Source: JANMQK01 sp031370485 (GTDB lineage Bacteria; Acidobacteriota; Polarisedimenticolia; Gp22-AA2). Taken from it: 5,567 nucleotides of DNA. The translations under genes were made by a program, and so were the position numbers. Location: contig JANMQK010000251.1 of NCBI GenBank assembly GCA_031370485.1, forward strand, positions 1-5,567. The letters run 5' to 3'. A model generated the notes under the pieces. That model did not search any database and was not told the DNA's origin. It saw only the letters and a list, made by a program, of their open reading frames with translations. Of the stretch, positions 5,498 to 5,567 are shown piece by piece (within the stretch, counting starts at the first letter, position 1; every line of letters begins with the position of its first letter).

Positions 5498-5567
5498 AGC
5501 CACTCGAGGAACGCATCCGAGCAAACGGACTCCCACAGGAACTCGTTGACCCTGCGCGGCGAGCCGT
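5167..5567 (-). CDS. Calcineurin-like metallophosphoesterase, C-terminal part
   Basis: The frame is open from the right edge to TAA at 5169-5167, giving the last 132 residues; the start lies outside the window. Visible residues run from GSPRRVNEFLWE, through ADLILCTHTGIHWHRRLPSGRDLVNVGAIGRP split over about 29-55, to an acidic helical C-terminus (YDHEALAREIEAEGLP). The order of a GSP-RR segment, an I-L-x-x-H-T-G-x-x-W segment and VNVGAIGRP-x-xDG is that of bacterial calcineurin-like (Metallophos_2) phosphoesterases. In these, the histidines in the HTG or GHTH region bind the dinuclear metal centre. The N-terminal D-x-H and GNHD-type motifs would lie off the window, so metal binding cannot be fully judged. 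Related proteins hydrolyse phosphodiesters or phosphomonoesters in the cytoplasm; the substrate is unknown. The last 104 residues are duplicated as a pseudogene at 1677-2008. Confidence 0.85.
   Translation of the reverse strand, partial: GSPRRVNEFLWESVCSDAFLEWLCDTHRADLILCTHTGIHWHRRLPSGRDLVNVGAIGRPANDGRTVAWYAIAELDGEVRVEFVPIGYDHEALAREIEAEGLPREFAETIRAGWWTTCLENLPAKERARGRY

Noticed and set aside
5004..5516. Minus-strand open frame of 170 codons overlapping the phosphoesterase
   Set aside because: The product is a Ser/Arg/Thr-rich run, while the alternative frame over the same DNA gives a recognisable phosphoesterase that is conserved between the two repeat copies.

Overview
The window is GC-rich (roughly 60% by eye), gene-dense bacterial DNA, and nearly all of it is coded on the minus strand. 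Several encoded proteins are exported. One ends in a FlgD-like Ig domain of the kind used as a C-terminal sorting module in Bacteroidota, Eisenbacteria and other FCB-group bacteria, and it carries an N-terminal module resembling a PEP-CTERM protein family. This suggests an uncultured FCB or Acidobacteria-like environmental bacterium. That assignment is inference; no marker gene is present.

Layout in the direction of transcription, right to left. At 5567-5167 lies the C-terminal 132 residues of a calcineurin-like metallophosphoesterase (5' end outside the window). It is followed by a tight cluster of three genes for secreted proteins. The first is a Cys-rich protein (4988-4110) with a well-conserved-looking in-frame continuation past its TAG stop down to 3909. 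The second is a protein with a C-terminal Ig-like domain (3912-2995). The third is a protein with an NF038129-like module plus FlgD-type C-terminus (3035-2091). The first continuation and the second gene meet in an ATGA start/stop overlap, and the second and third genes overlap by 41 bp. Next is an 82-bp junction and then a decayed second copy of the metallophosphoesterase 3' end (2008-1677). After it come another secreted protein with its own strong Shine-Dalgarno (1512-781), an 11-bp hairpin (744-720), and a GNAT acetyltransferase (about 650-198). The left edge (1-33) probably holds the last ten codons of a plus-strand gene, converging on the GNAT gene across 164 bp in which I see nothing definite.

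The two metallophosphoesterase 3' ends are direct repeats (about 90% identical over about 330 bp) that bracket the three-gene secreted-protein cluster. This is consistent with a cassette that inserted at, or recombined with, the 3' end of the phosphoesterase gene and left the displaced end as a pseudogene. No integrase, transposase, tRNA, rRNA or CRISPR is visible.

The two most notable observations are the single TAG that splits the first secreted protein and the repeat-flanked cassette of overlapping exported-protein genes. No enzymatic function can be assigned to the exported proteins.
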